Shown: positions 20,483 through 30,287, numbered from the stretch's first letter. The stretch: 64,000 bases of DNA from Sinorhizobium sp. 8-89 (GCF_030124325.1 NZ_JASKLR010000004.1:211483-275482), one strand, 5' to 3'. Notes: generated by a model from the letters alone, not told the origin. Numbers and translations: made by a program.

Positions 20483-20580
20483 GCTCATGTTTCCTCAAAT
20501 CGAATATGATTCAAGGAAACATGAGCCATTCAAAGTGCTACAGCGTCCTTTGCGCGCCTAAGACGCGCGGCGCTGTAGAG
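20483..20580. repeat. RIME-like mosaic palindromic element (most complete copy)
   Basis: Two palindromes in tandem: GCTCATGTTTCCT (20483-20495) / AGGAAACATGAGC (20514-20526), and CTACAGCG (20538-20545) / CGCTGTAG (20571-20578) enclosing GCGCG/CGCGC. The linking block CATTCAAAGTGCTACAG is shared with 17130-17147. The double-palindrome layout matches the Rhizobium-specific intergenic mosaic elements. Confidence 0.8.
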
Positions 20581-20649
20581 CGACGCGAATAGTCCCTTCT
20601 GTCACCGCTTTGGGATTCCCGTAGCAAAATTCTGCTCCGGAATTTCGGT

Positions 20650-21330
20650 TCAATGCGCCACCCGCGATGCGGCCGACATCACCTCCTCCGGTGCCGGAGC
20701 ACGGAACATATTGCTGCCGTCCGGGGTCGCTTCGGTGAAACACCAGCGCACCACCCCATCCCTGTCGAGCAGGAATTGTCCGACGAGCTGGCCCATGCCG
20801 GTCGCGATCATCCGGCTATCGTCATCCGTGATCTCATAGTCATCCGTCTTGTCGAGATATTCCGAGGCGACGATCGGGTTCATCGGTTCGGGCAATTCGC
20901 CGGGCATGTCGATGCGCATCGCCGTTACCGTCGGCATGCCAAGCTTGTGCGGCCAATCATCCTCGTTTTCGGTGAACTCCAGATTCGGCAGACCGAAAGC
21001 GCGATGCGAAATCCGTTCCGGATCGGCCGCGGCGAGCAGGTTAGGCAGGGGGTGGTAGCGGAAGTAGAGCCGCGCCCGGTCGATCGGTGTATTCACAACC
21101 GTCAGGCTTTCGACGCCCTTTTCGTTCAACGCCCCCTTGAGCTGCGCCATGGCGGCAATGTGCCGGCGGCAAAACGGACAATGCAGGCCTCGAAACAGGC
21201 CGACCAAGACCGGCTTGCGACCACGAAAATCGTCAATGGCGATCTTGCCTTCCCTCGTGATCGCGTCGAGCACGACGTTCGGCGCACGATCGCCGGGCTG
21301 CAATGGCCGTGTGCTGCGATATTCGACCAT
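20650..21330 (-). CDS. peroxiredoxin-like/AhpC-TSA redoxin domain protein
   Basis: The 226-residue protein has a thioredoxin fold with PGDRAPNVVLDAITREG, then GLFRGLHCPFCRRHIAAM, placing a CPFC pair at C51/C54 instead of the single peroxidatic Cys in PxxxTxxC of true peroxiredoxins. That suggests a thiol-disulfide or glutathione-linked role rather than classical peroxidase activity. I chose the ATG at 21330 behind GGGAGGAGAG. The rest of the domain (LLAAADPERISHRAFGL) fits AhpC/TSA-like proteins. It is monocistronic, with no redox regulator adjacent. Confidence 0.72.
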   Translation of the reverse strand: MVEYRSTRPLQPGDRAPNVVLDAITREGKIAIDDFRGRKPVLVGLFRGLHCPFCRRHIAAMAQLKGALNEKGVESLTVVNTPIDRARLYFRYHPLPNLLAAADPERISHRAFGLPNLEFTENEDDWPHKLGMPTVTAMRIDMPGELPEPMNPIVASEYLDKTDDYEITDDDSRMIATGMGQLVGQFLLDRDGVVRWCFTEATPDGSNMFRAPAPEEVMSAASRVAH

Positions 21331-21449
21331 GATTGCTCTCCTCCCGCGACGGTACAGCGCCAGACATCTTCGCGGCAACCGATCGCGGTAACCCTTGAGT
21401 CCAGGCCCGCTGTCTCGGACCGACAGGCTTCATCTGGAAGCGCGATGCC

Positions 21450-24400
21450 TTAGTCGAGAAACGGCAATATCACCAATGCTTCAGGATCAAGATCGTGACG
21501 CACGCAGATGTCTCGAGCCAGTGTAAAATAGCGCTCGGCCTCGTCCAGATCTCCCGCGTCGAGGCAGAGCGCTCCAAGGCCATCATAGCATGGAAACAGG
21601 AGCTGTGCTTCGCCCGTTTCGGCCGCGAGATCGAGCGCCTCGCCGTAAAGGCGGCGGGCGTCGTGCGGCTGGTCGTGGCATTGGTATATCTGCCCGAGCA
21701 CAAGCAGGGAAACCGGCAGATGATCGCGCTGATCGAGAGCGCGGTCGATTTCGATCGCCTTCTCAGCAGCCGGCACTCCATCGGCCGCACATCGGTCGGT
21801 GAAGGTACAGTAGGCGACGGCGAGATTGGCTAGCAGCCGTGCCTCAAAGCCGAGATCGCCGGCACGCCGCGCCATGTTCAGGCCGCGTCGGCAGACATCG
21901 ATCGCGAGCTTGGGATCGACGATCGTGTAGAGCACGCCGAGGTTCGTGTATCCGCGGCAGGCCGCCTGCATCAGGGTGGCCGCCTCGGCGACGGCAACAC
22001 TCTCCTCAACCGCGGCGATCGCCTCGCGCCGGCGGCCGCGTCGCGCCAGCGCCACGCCCTTGGTGTTCAATGCCTCGGCCGTAACCAAGGCTGCCTCGCG
22101 CCACATCTCGTCACCGGCGTCGAGCCCCAGGTCCTTGACCCGGCTCAACGCTTCGTCCGCCCACTCCGAAGCAGCAAGATAGTCGCCCATGCGGAATGCA
22201 AGATGTCCGCGCTCCTGCAGAAGCGAAGCGCTCTCCACTGGCGCATCCACCCTTGCGAGGAGTGCGGCGGCTTCGGTGAAATTCGCCTGGGCCTGTTCGC
22301 GATTGCCGGCCTCCCAGAGGAGATGGCCGAGCTTGCGAAGGATCCGCGCGGAGGCGACCGGGTCGGCCGAGACGCGTTCGCAGGCGAGCAGTGCGCGATA
22401 ATGCTCCTCCGCGGCACCGCGCTCACCGGCCGGGCCCAGGAGATCCGCGACGCGCTCGCGGGCCACGAACCATTCCGGCCTTTCTTCGCCCAGGGCCGCA
22501 AGGGCCGCCATGGCCTGCCGGTAGTAGCGGATGGCATCCTCGTTGGCGCAGAGCTGGCGCGCCCGATCGCCGGCCGCCATCAGATAGCGTGCGCTCTTGC
22601 TCCGGTCTTTCGATTGGCTGAAGTGATGGCCGAGCAGCGCCAGTTCCTCGAAGCGCTGCGGGTCCTCGCCGTAGCGACGCTCCAGCGCCTCGGCGATGGC
22701 CGCATGAATTTCCGCGCGACGCTTCACGAGCAGGTTGTTGTAGACGACCTCGTGAAGCAGCGACTGCATGAAACGATAGGTCTGCGACGATCGCTCGCTC
22801 CCCGACTCTTCTATGATTTCCGTGTCGCAAAGCAGTTCCAGACCCTGGTCCACGTTGGCCGGCGCGACGGCGATGCTCTTTAGCAGGTGCGCCTCGAAGC
22901 TCGGGCCGATAACCGCGGCGCAGTGGACCAGCCGGCGCACCTCCTGCGGCAATCGGTCAATTCTCGCGAGCAACATCGCCTCAATGCCGATCGGAATGTC
23001 GACCGTCGCTTCACTGGCGGCCACGTGCCAACGGGAACCGTCGCGCCTGAGCATGTCCAGGTCGATCAGGCTGCGGACAATCTCCTCAACGAACAGCGGG
23101 TTGCCACCGGCCCGACGCAGGATCCGCTCACACAATTCCTTGGGCAGGCCGCCCTCCCCGAACAAGGCCGAGAGGAGCCGTTGGCCATCGGGCGCGGATA
23201 GGGGTCCGAGGCGCAAGGCAGTAAGGCTGGTGCGGCCGGGCGCGAGCCGGTCAGCACCGGCATTTGGGCGCTGCGTCGTCAAGAGCATCAGCGGCCGGCG
23301 ATCCAGCCTGTCCAGCGCGAAACGGAGCGCCTCCAGCGACGCCGAGTCTGCCCAGTGCAGGTCCTCTATGACGAGAAGCAGCGGCGCCTGGTCGAGTCGC
23401 CGCTCCAAGATGGTCCGGATGGCGGAGAACAGCTGTCGCCTAACCTGTTCCGGAGCGATGTGCTGCAGCATTCCATCGCGATCGCCGATGCCGAGAATAT
23501 GAAAGAAGAGCGGCATGAGCTGTTCGATTTCGGCGGGGGGAAAGCCGATTTCCGCGAGGCCGAGCGATAGGGCCTCCTGCGTCTGCTCCGGTGTGTCGGT
23601 CGAAGAGATGCCGTAGGCGCTGCGCAGAACCTTCGCGAGCGTTCCGTAGGAGGGCTCGCCCAGTGGAGAACATCCCGCCCGCCGCACAACGACGTGTGCG
23701 AACAATGCGTCTCCGGCAAGGCCGGCGAGAAAATCGTTGACGAGGCGCGACTTGCCGATGCCGGCTTCGCCGGTAAGTCGCACCAGTTGCGCCGTGCCGC
23801 TGCAGGCCAGCGCAAGACAGTCGCGCAAGCGGCCGATTTCCTTGTCACGCCCGATGAGCGGCGCGCTCAGCCCGAGCGCATCAAGCCCCCGCGCCGCGCG
23901 TGGCACCTCGAGCGCCCCGGTCAGACGATGAACGTGTACGCTGCCCGCCTTGCCCCGCAAGGCGACCGCCCCAAGCGTCTCATAGGCAAAGGCATGCCGG
24001 GTGAGGCGGTGCGTCACCGGCCCGACAAGTATTTCGTCCGGACCGGCCATCGATTGCAAGCGCTGCGCGGTGTTCACCGTATCTCCCGTGACCGAATAGG
24101 ATTTGCTGTCGCCCGCACCGAAAGCGCCGGCGACGACAGGCCCGGTATTGACGCCGATATGGAGGTTCAGCGGCAGGCCGATCCGTTTCCGCCAGCGTTC
24201 GCCCACCTGCGCCGCCCGACGTACCATTTCCTGCGCGGCACGAAGCGCCCGTTCCGGATCGTCCTCATGCGCCACCGGCGCACCGAAGAGGGCGAGCAGC
24301 GCGTCGCCGATGAACTTGTCGACAAACCCTCCGAATGCTTCGACTGCCTCCGTCAGTTCCTCGAAGAGTTCGTTCTGCAGCGCCTGCAAAGTCTCCGGAT

Positions 24401-24725
24401 CGACCTGTTCGCCGAGGGCGGTGAAGCTGCAGAGATCGGCAAAGACGATCGTGACCGTGCGACGATCGGCGCCGCTATCCACGCTCGAACGTGCCGGCGA
24501 AACTACCGGTGAAGCCGTCCCGGAGACTTGAGGCCGCGGCAACGGGACGGATCGGGCCCCGGAGGGCGCCGAAGCACTGACCTGGGTGCCGCATTGCGGG
24601 CAAAAAGCGAAATGTGGCGGACAGGAATAGCCGCAGCCGGAACACAGGATCTGCTGTTTCGCACCGCACTTCGGGCAAAACGCAAAACCGCTCTCAATTT
24701 CGTAACCGCATTCGTGACAATTCAT
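21450..24725 (-). CDS. adenylate/guanylate cyclase with zinc ribbons, AAA ATPase and TPR domains
   Basis: This large signalling protein (1091 residues from the ATG at 24725; an ATG at 24755 is possible) begins with two zinc ribbons (CHECG...CPKCG and CSGCG...CPQCG, residues 3-46). A class III cyclase domain follows (about 85-260) with both metal Asp motifs (VFADLCSFT, KFIGDALLALFG) and the Asn/Arg motif SVTGDTVNTAQRLQ. Next is a STAND/AAA ATPase with Walker A GEAGIGKSRL and Walker B LLLVIEDLHWAD, then TPR-like helical repeats to the C-terminus. It should make a cyclic nucleotide when the ATPase/TPR part senses an unknown signal. It stands alone, divergent from ilvD. Confidence 0.88.
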   Translation of the reverse strand: MNCHECGYEIESGFAFCPKCGAKQQILCSGCGYSCPPHFAFCPQCGTQVSASAPSGARSVPLPRPQVSGTASPVVSPARSSVDSGADRRTVTIVFADLCSFTALGEQVDPETLQALQNELFEELTEAVEAFGGFVDKFIGDALLALFGAPVAHEDDPERALRAAQEMVRRAAQVGERWRKRIGLPLNLHIGVNTGPVVAGAFGAGDSKSYSVTGDTVNTAQRLQSMAGPDEILVGPVTHRLTRHAFAYETLGAVALRGKAGSVHVHRLTGALEVPRAARGLDALGLSAPLIGRDKEIGRLRDCLALACSGTAQLVRLTGEAGIGKSRLVNDFLAGLAGDALFAHVVVRRAGCSPLGEPSYGTLAKVLRSAYGISSTDTPEQTQEALSLGLAEIGFPPAEIEQLMPLFFHILGIGDRDGMLQHIAPEQVRRQLFSAIRTILERRLDQAPLLLVIEDLHWADSASLEALRFALDRLDRRPLMLLTTQRPNAGADRLAPGRTSLTALRLGPLSAPDGQRLLSALFGEGGLPKELCERILRRAGGNPLFVEEIVRSLIDLDMLRRDGSRWHVAASEATVDIPIGIEAMLLARIDRLPQEVRRLVHCAAVIGPSFEAHLLKSIAVAPANVDQGLELLCDTEIIEESGSERSSQTYRFMQSLLHEVVYNNLLVKRRAEIHAAIAEALERRYGEDPQRFEELALLGHHFSQSKDRSKSARYLMAAGDRARQLCANEDAIRYYRQAMAALAALGEERPEWFVARERVADLLGPAGERGAAEEHYRALLACERVSADPVASARILRKLGHLLWEAGNREQAQANFTEAAALLARVDAPVESASLLQERGHLAFRMGDYLAASEWADEALSRVKDLGLDAGDEMWREAALVTAEALNTKGVALARRGRRREAIAAVEESVAVAEAATLMQAACRGYTNLGVLYTIVDPKLAIDVCRRGLNMARRAGDLGFEARLLANLAVAYCTFTDRCAADGVPAAEKAIEIDRALDQRDHLPVSLLVLGQIYQCHDQPHDARRLYGEALDLAAETGEAQLLFPCYDGLGALCLDAGDLDEAERYFTLARDICVRHDLDPEALVILPFLD

Positions 24726-25004
24726 CTCGAACGAACCCTCGAGAAAGTCCGCCATGCCCAGGAGAAGCCCCGGCCACTCGGGCATGAATGCCCGATGACA
24801 ATGGACTTGTTGCATTGGCTTGGCAAGCAAACGCGGGATAAGCCGCACGGCAATGCGCGGCGACCCCTGGCAAACGCATCAGGTCCGCGGAAATAATCTG
24901 ACGCAAAAGATGACGCGCGCGCAATTTTGCGCTAGTACCCTGCACCGGCGCTCCAGGATCGCCATATACGCGCAATGACTTTCGTCCGTGAAGGGAACAC
25001 GTTC

Positions 25005-26843
25005 ATGCCTGCCTATCGCTCCCGCACCACCACCCACGGCCGCAACATGGCCGGCGCCCGCGGCCTCTGGCGCGCGACGGGCATGAAGGACAGCGACTTC
25101 GGCAAACCGATTATTGCGGTGGTGAACTCGTTTACCCAATTCGTGCCGGGTCATGTGCATCTCAAGGATCTTGGCCAGCTTGTCGCCCGCGAGATCGAGG
25201 CGGCCGGCGGCGTCGCCAAGGAATTCAACACGATCGCCGTCGACGACGGCATCGCCATGGGCCATGACGGCATGCTCTATTCGCTGCCCTCGCGCGAGAT
25301 CATTGCCGACAGCGTCGAATACATGGTCAACGCCCATTGCGCCGATGCCATGGTCTGCATCTCCAACTGCGACAAGATCACCCCCGGCATGCTGATGGCG
25401 GCGCTGCGCCTCAACATCCCGGCCGTCTTCGTCTCCGGCGGTCCGATGGAAGCGGGCAAGGTCGTGCTGCACGGCAAGAAGCACGCGCTCGATCTGGTCG
25501 ACGCCATGGTCGCGGCCGCCGATGACAACGTTTCCGATGAAGACGTCAAGGTTATCGAGCGTTCGGCCTGCCCGACCTGCGGCTCCTGCTCCGGCATGTT
25601 CACGGCGAACTCGATGAACTGTCTGACAGAGGCGCTCGGCCTTTCGCTCCCCGGCAACGGTTCGACGCTCGCCACCCATGCCGACCGCAAGCGCCTCTTC
25701 GTCGAGGCCGGCCATCTGGTGGTCGATCTCGCACGCCGCTACTACGAACAGGAAGACGGGCGCGTCCTGCCGCGCGCGATCGCCTCCAAGCAGGCCTTCG
25801 AGAATGCAATGGCGCTCGACATCGCCATGGGCGGCTCGACCAACACCGTGCTGCATATTCTCGCCGCCGCCTACGAGGGCGAGATCGATTTCACCATGGA
25901 CGACATCGACCGGCTGTCGCGCAAGGTGCCGTGCCTGTCGAAGGTTGCGCCCGCGAAAGCCGACGTGCACATGGAAGACGTGCACCGCGCCGGCGGCATC
26001 ATGTCTATTCTCGGCGAACTCGACAAAGGCGGCCTCATCAACCGCGACTGCGTGACCGTGCACAGCGAAACGCTCGGCGACGCCATCGACCGCTGGGACA
26101 TCACCCGCACCTCGAGCGAAACCGTCCGCGATTTCTACCGCGCGGCTCCCGGCGGCATTCCGACCCAGGTCGCGTTCAGCCAGGACGCGCGCTGGGAGGA
26201 TCTCGACACCGACCGCGAGAAGGGCGTCATCCGCTCGGTCGAGCACCCTTTCTCGAAGGATGGCGGCCTCGCCGTGCTCAAGGGCAACATCGCGCTCGAC
26301 GGCTGCATCGTCAAAACGGCGGGCGTCGACGAGAGCATCCTGAAGTTTTCCGGCCCTGCGCGGGTCTTCGAGAGCCAGGACGCCTCCGTCAAGGCGATTC
26401 TCGCCAACGAGATCAAGGCGGGCGACGTGGTGGTCATCCGTTATGAGGGGCCGAAGGGCGGCCCGGGCATGCAGGAAATGCTCTATCCGACGAGCTATCT
26501 GAAGTCGAAGGGCCTTGGCAAGGCTTGCGCGCTGATCACCGATGGCCGTTTCTCCGGCGGTACCTCTGGCCTCTCCATCGGCCACGTTTCGCCGGAAGCG
26601 GCAAATGGCGGCACCATCGGCCTCGTGCGCGAGGGCGACATGATCGACATCGACATCCCGAACCGCACGATCAGCTTGCGCGTCGACGAAACCGAGCTTG
26701 CCGCTCGCCGCTCCGAGCAGGACGCCAAGGGCTGGAAGCCGGCCGAGCAGCGCAAGCGCAAGGTGACGACGGCGCTCAAAGCCTATGCCGCCTTTGCGAC
26801 CTCTGCCGATCGGGGCGCCGTCCGCGATCTCGGCGACCGGTGA
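25005..26843 (+). CDS. ilvD: dihydroxy-acid dehydratase
   Basis: IlvD dehydrates 2,3-dihydroxy-isovalerate and -methylvalerate to the 2-oxo acids in branched-chain amino acid synthesis. The ATG at 25005 ([19 protein letters not shown]) behind GAAGGGAAC gives 612 residues, the usual size; an upstream ATG at 24975 is less likely. Iron-sulfur ligands lie in [10 protein letters not shown] and [17 protein letters not shown]; the C-terminal [22 protein letters not shown] block carries the catalytic serine. It is monocistronic with a terminator at 26867. It is far from the other ilv/leu genes, as is usual in rhizobia. Confidence 0.97.
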   Translation: MPAYRSRTTTHGRNMAGARGLWRATGMKDSDFGKPIIAVVNSFTQFVPGHVHLKDLGQLVAREIEAAGGVAKEFNTIAVDDGIAMGHDGMLYSLPSREIIADSVEYMVNAHCADAMVCISNCDKITPGMLMAALRLNIPAVFVSGGPMEAGKVVLHGKKHALDLVDAMVAAADDNVSDEDVKVIERSACPTCGSCSGMFTANSMNCLTEALGLSLPGNGSTLATHADRKRLFVEAGHLVVDLARRYYEQEDGRVLPRAIASKQAFENAMALDIAMGGSTNTVLHILAAAYEGEIDFTMDDIDRLSRKVPCLSKVAPAKADVHMEDVHRAGGIMSILGELDKGGLINRDCVTVHSETLGDAIDRWDITRTSSETVRDFYRAAPGGIPTQVAFSQDARWEDLDTDREKGVIRSVEHPFSKDGGLAVLKGNIALDGCIVKTAGVDESILKFSGPARVFESQDASVKAILANEIKAGDVVVIRYEGPKGGPGMQEMLYPTSYLKSKGLGKACALITDGRFSGGTSGLSIGHVSPEAANGGTIGLVREGDMIDIDIPNRTISLRVDETELAARRSEQDAKGWKPAEQRKRKVTTALKAYAAFATSADRGAVRDLGDR

Positions 26844-26866
26844 TCGGCGCAACTCGCAAACGCAAG

Positions 26867-26895
26867 AAGGCCCCCGTCGCGGCGGGAGCCTTTTC
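26867..26895 (+). terminator. rho-independent terminator of ilvD
   Basis: GGC-CCCG pairs with CGGG-GCC (26869-26876/26883-26890, one mismatch), followed by TTTTCGTT. It lies between two convergent genes. Confidence 0.7.
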
Positions 26896-26912
26896 GTTGC
26901 GAGCCGCTTGAA

Positions 26913-27320
26913 TCACATGTAACGAGTCTCGGCGGGCGCGTTCCACCAGTTGTTGTGCAGCCCGTCCATGTACTGGATCGGCAGGGCCGCAAGCACGGCC
27001 GGATCGACATCGTCGAGGCATGCAATGTTGATGGAGACGAAGGCGCCGCCGATCTGCTCGACATATCCGTGGCCATAGGGCGCCACGCCGCAAGTCGTGC
27101 AGAACCGGTGATGACCGCTCATCGTAGCGAACTGATAGTCTCCGATGCCGGCCTCTTCGCACATCAGCCGGAAATCCTCAGGCTTCACGTTCGCGCCCCA
27201 ATAGCGCGTTTTCGAGCAGTACGAACAATTGCAACGGCTGGTCCCGGCCTCGAGATCAGCATCGACCTCGTAACGAATCCGTCCGCAGTGGCAGCTCCCC
27301 TTGTAGGTCGTCTTCATCAT
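26913..27320 (-). CDS. GFA family (glutathione-dependent formaldehyde-activating enzyme-like) protein
   Basis: The small zinc protein has all cysteines of the GFA/DUF636 fold: C10/C12 (SCHCG), C30/C32/C35 (CNCSYC) and C74/C77 (CTTCG). Founding members were reported to accelerate formation of S-hydroxymethylglutathione from formaldehyde and glutathione, though for most paralogues this is unproven. I chose the ATG at 27320 behind GGAGGAACG, giving 135 residues. It is convergent with ilvD; no formaldehyde dehydrogenase lies nearby. Confidence 0.85.
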   Translation of the reverse strand: MMKTTYKGSCHCGRIRYEVDADLEAGTSRCNCSYCSKTRYWGANVKPEDFRLMCEEAGIGDYQFATMSGHHRFCTTCGVAPYGHGYVEQIGGAFVSINIACLDDVDPAVLAALPIQYMDGLHNNWWNAPAETRYM

Positions 27321-27532
27321 CGTTCCTCCGCCTGAACAGCCGCAATGTCGTACCGCACGACGACACGGCGCTGCCGAGATCAGCACGATCTTCGGCGGAA
27401 AGCCATTCTTATTATCCACGGCTTTCGCCGGGCAAGGCGGCCGTACGGCGTTGTCCCTTCTCTCGCATGCGGGGGGATAAGTTCGCGCCAGCGCGCGATA
27501 AGGGGCAAGCCACCAGACCAGCCAGCCAGCGG

Positions 27533-27979
27533 TCAGGTGAGCGCCAGAAGATCGGAGCGCAAACGGTCCGCGCCGCCTTCACCGAGGCGCCTGTCGACCG
27601 CTTCATGCGTATCCTTCCAGATCGGCACGGCTTCCGCGAGCAACCGCCCGCCCTCCGCCGTCAGCCTCAGGCGCCTGAGGCGCCGGTCGGTCGAGTCGAC
27701 AAAAACTTCGACGAGGCCGCGGCGCTCGAGCGGCTTCAGCGCCGCCGTCAGCGTCGTCCGGTCCATGGCAAGCAGGGACGCCACCGCGCTCATGCTCGGC
27801 GGTTCCGACCGGTTGAGCGACATCATCAGTGAGAACTGGCCGTTGGTTATGTCGAGCGGTCTCAACGCCTCGTCGAACTGACGGGCAAGCGCGCGGGCGG
27901 CGCGCTGCACGTGCAGGCACAGACAGGTATCCTTCACGAAAAGGGTGGTGGAAAATGGTATCGGCGGCGACTTTGACAT
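27533..27979 (-). CDS. MarR family transcriptional regulator
   Basis: The 148-residue winged-helix protein has the MarR layout: N-terminal dimerisation helices (LHVQRAARALARQFDEAL), recognition helix in MSAVASLLAMDRTTLTAALKPLERRGLV, and wing VDSTDRRLRRLRLTAEGG. It is divergent from the DUF899 gene with a 63-base gap that contains a palindrome (27991-28002), so it very probably represses that operon and itself. The inducing ligand is not known; neighbours suggest xenobiotic or redox stress. Confidence 0.9.
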   Translation of the reverse strand: MSKSPPIPFSTTLFVKDTCLCLHVQRAARALARQFDEALRPLDITNGQFSLMMSLNRSEPPSMSAVASLLAMDRTTLTAALKPLERRGLVEVFVDSTDRRLRRLRLTAEGGRLLAEAVPIWKDTHEAVDRRLGEGGADRLRSDLLALT

Positions 27980-27990
27980 GGTTGAGTAAT

Positions 27991-28002
27991 GTTGATATCA
28001 AC
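27991..28002. promoter_or_regulatory. MarR operator candidate between marR-like gene and DUF899 gene
   Basis: GTTGATATCAAC is a perfect 12-bp palindrome flanked by partially symmetric AT-rich bases (TAAT before, GTAATTA after). It is 12 bases upstream of the regulator ATG and 40 upstream of the DUF899 ATG, the usual placement for MarR auto-repression. Confidence 0.65.
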
Positions 28003-28042
28003 GTAATTAGTCAAGTGCTACATTTCGTGAGGAGGAAAGAGC

Positions 28043-28768
28043 ATGAGACCGGACCATGCCGTCGTGTCACGTGAGGAGTGGCTGAAGGCGCGCAAATCGC
28101 TTCTCGCCCTGGAAAAGGAGCACACTCATCTTCGAGACCGGATCAATGCCGAGCGCCAGGCTCTGCCCTGGGTGAGGATGGACAAGTCCTATGTCTTCGA
28201 AACCCTTGCCGGCCCCAAGACGTTGCCGGAACTTTTCGGCGGGCGCAGTCAGCTCGTCGTCTATCACTTCATGCTTGGAGCGAACTGGGAAGCGGGCTGT
28301 CCAAGCTGCTCGTTTCTCGCCGACCACTTTGCCGGCATGCTGCCGCATCTAAACCATCACGACGTCACACTGATCGCGGCTTCGAATGCGCCGCTCGCCA
28401 AGATCGAAGCCTATCGCAAGCGGATGGGCTGGCATTTCCCCTGGGTTTCCGCCTGGGGCAACGACTTCAACCGCGACTTCCATGTGTCCTTCACACTCGC
28501 CGAACTCGCAGGCGAGAAGGTGATCTACAATTTCAGCGAGATCGACAGCGGCGATGCCTATGAAGAACTTCCGGGCCTCAGCGCCTTCTACAAGGACGAG
28601 GACGGAACCGTCTACCATACCTATTCCACCTATGCCCGCGGCCTGGAGGAACTGGTCGGCACCTTCATGCTGCTCGATCGGGCACCCAAGGGCCGCAATG
28701 AAGGCACGATCATGGATTTCGTCCGACGCCACGACGAATACGAAGAAGAACCCAGGCAAAGCGCCTGA
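28043..28768 (+). CDS. DUF899 thioredoxin-like family protein
   Basis: The 241-residue protein matches DUF899: an N-terminal helical part (VVSREEWLKARKSLLALEKEHT), the PWVRMDKSYVFE strand, then a thioredoxin-like core with GCPSCSFLADHFAG (CPSC in the active-site position), and a C-terminal MDFVRRHDEYE. Function is unknown; predicted disulfide or redox activity. The ATG at 28043 has GAGGAGG at good spacing. It is the first gene of a plus-strand set with the DUF1579 gene and probably the VOC gene, under the MarR-type regulator. Confidence 0.85.
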   Translation: MRPDHAVVSREEWLKARKSLLALEKEHTHLRDRINAERQALPWVRMDKSYVFETLAGPKTLPELFGGRSQLVVYHFMLGANWEAGCPSCSFLADHFAGMLPHLNHHDVTLIAASNAPLAKIEAYRKRMGWHFPWVSAWGNDFNRDFHVSFTLAELAGEKVIYNFSEIDSGDAYEELPGLSAFYKDEDGTVYHTYSTYARGLEELVGTFMLLDRAPKGRNEGTIMDFVRRHDEYEEEPRQSA

Positions 28769-28864
28769 CCTTGATACGACCGAGGAACCAATCGGCATTC
28801 CCGCGCGTTGCTACGTTTCGCGGAGTTCCAGGTCGGAACGCCGCGTCTCGCCATGGAGGGATCA

Positions 28865-29338
28865 ATGAAGGCGGAACCGCAGGAGGAGCACCGCTGGCTG
28901 GAACAGCTGCTCGGTGAATGGGAAGTCATGTCGCAACCTTCAACCGACACCGGCCAATCGCAGGCGCCATGGACGGAAAACGTGCGTTCGATGCAGGGTC
29001 TCTGGTTCGTCTGCGAAGGACAAGGCACGATGCCGGACGGCCGCATCGGCCAATCATTGATGACTCTCGGCTTCAATCCTCAGACCAGCCGCTATGTCGG
29101 CACCTGGGTCGGCTCCATGATGACGCATATGTGGATCTATGACGGCGTACTCGAAGACGACGGCAAGACACTGACGCTCAACTGTGAGGGGCCGGATTTC
29201 GACAGACCTGGCAGGTCCGCCAGATATCAGGACGTGATAACCCTCATCGACGCCGACCATCGCAGGCTGACCGCCCGTGTCCAGACCGAAGACGGGAACT
29301 GGAAGGAGATCATGGCCGCGGAATACCGCCGACGCTGA
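28865..29338 (+). CDS. DUF1579 family protein
   Basis: The ATG at 28865 lies behind GGAGGGATCA and gives 157 residues of beta-rich, lipocalin-like sequence: HRWLEQLLGEWEV at the start, then GLWFVCEGQGTMPDG, YVGTWVGSMMTHMWIYDG, LTLNCEGPDF and a C-terminal IMAAEYRRR. This is the DUF1579 pattern; no function is known. The family often neighbours DUF899, VOC and YciI-like genes in stress-type cassettes, as here. The gap to the DUF899 gene is 96 bases. Confidence 0.82.
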   Translation: MKAEPQEEHRWLEQLLGEWEVMSQPSTDTGQSQAPWTENVRSMQGLWFVCEGQGTMPDGRIGQSLMTLGFNPQTSRYVGTWVGSMMTHMWIYDGVLEDDGKTLTLNCEGPDFDRPGRSARYQDVITLIDADHRRLTARVQTEDGNWKEIMAAEYRRR

Positions 29339-29516
29339 TGCATGTCGCCCAAGACTGTGCAGCGTTTTAGGATAACAACATGCGTGAAAACAAGGTTGTG
29401 AAGCGCGTTGCGTGAATTCGTATGAACGCGACGCGGCGTAGTCGACGGCTAGCAAACCACCGTTCCGCTGCCGTGAATGGCAGTGCAATCCCCCAACAAA
29501 AACCGGAGGAAAGACA

Positions 29517-30287
29517 ATGACGGGTCAGCATGGGAAATTCGTCTGGTACGAACTGATGACGACCGACACGAAGGCCGCCCAGACTTTTTACGAGAACGTG
29601 ATTGGCTGGAGCGGCAGCGATGCCGGCATGCCGGGCATGGAATATACGCTGTTCTCCATGGGTGGTCAGCAGGTGGCAGGATTGATGACGATGCCCGAGG
29701 GCGCGCTCGAGATGAATATCCCGCCGGCGTGGCTCGGCTACGTCGCGGTCGATGACGTGGACGCGGCCGCCGCCAAAGTCGCCGCAGACGGCGGCAACGT
29801 CCACCGCGCTCCGGATGACATCCCTGGCGTCGGCCGCTTTGCCATCGTCACCGATCCGCATGGTGCCGTGTTCGCGCTGTTCAAGGGCACAAGCGAGGCG
29901 CCCCAGGCCCTTGAGCAGATGGCGCCTGGAAACGTCGGCTGGCACGAACTGATGGCGGGCGATCTCGATACCGCCTTCGCCTTCTATTCCAACCTGTTCG
30001 GCTGGACCAAGGACCAGGCCATGGACATGGGCGATATGGGCACTTACCAGATCTTCTCGTGGAACGGCACGCAGATCGGCGGCATGATGACCAAGCCGAA
30101 AGACATTCCAGCTCCCTATTGGCTCTATTATTTCAACGTCGAGGCACTGGACGCCGCGATCGAGCGAGCAAAATCCGGCGGCGCGAAGATCGTCCTGGAG
30201 CCTATGGAAGTGCCCGGCGGCGCCTGGATCGTCCAATGCATAGATCCGCAGGGCGCCCTTTTCGCCCTCGTCGCGCCGAAACGGTGA
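29517..30287 (+). CDS. VOC family protein with two glyoxalase/bleomycin-resistance-like domains
   Basis: The protein (256 residues, ATG behind CCGGAGGAAAG) has two tandem VOC domains of about 125 residues each: domain 1 from GKFVWYELMTTDTKAAQTFY, domain 2 from GNVGWHELMAGDLDTAFAFY. Each keeps the His/Glu-type strands used for metal binding in glyoxalase-like enzymes (WHEL in the second, WYEL in the first) and the ITDPHGAVFALF or CIDPQGALFALV end. The duplication suggests a monomeric two-domain form. The substrate is unknown; detoxification is inferred. Confidence 0.85.
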   Translation: MTGQHGKFVWYELMTTDTKAAQTFYENVIGWSGSDAGMPGMEYTLFSMGGQQVAGLMTMPEGALEMNIPPAWLGYVAVDDVDAAAAKVAADGGNVHRAPDDIPGVGRFAIVTDPHGAVFALFKGTSEAPQALEQMAPGNVGWHELMAGDLDTAFAFYSNLFGWTKDQAMDMGDMGTYQIFSWNGTQIGGMMTKPKDIPAPYWLYYFNVEALDAAIERAKSGGAKIVLEPMEVPGGAWIVQCIDPQGALFALVAPKR

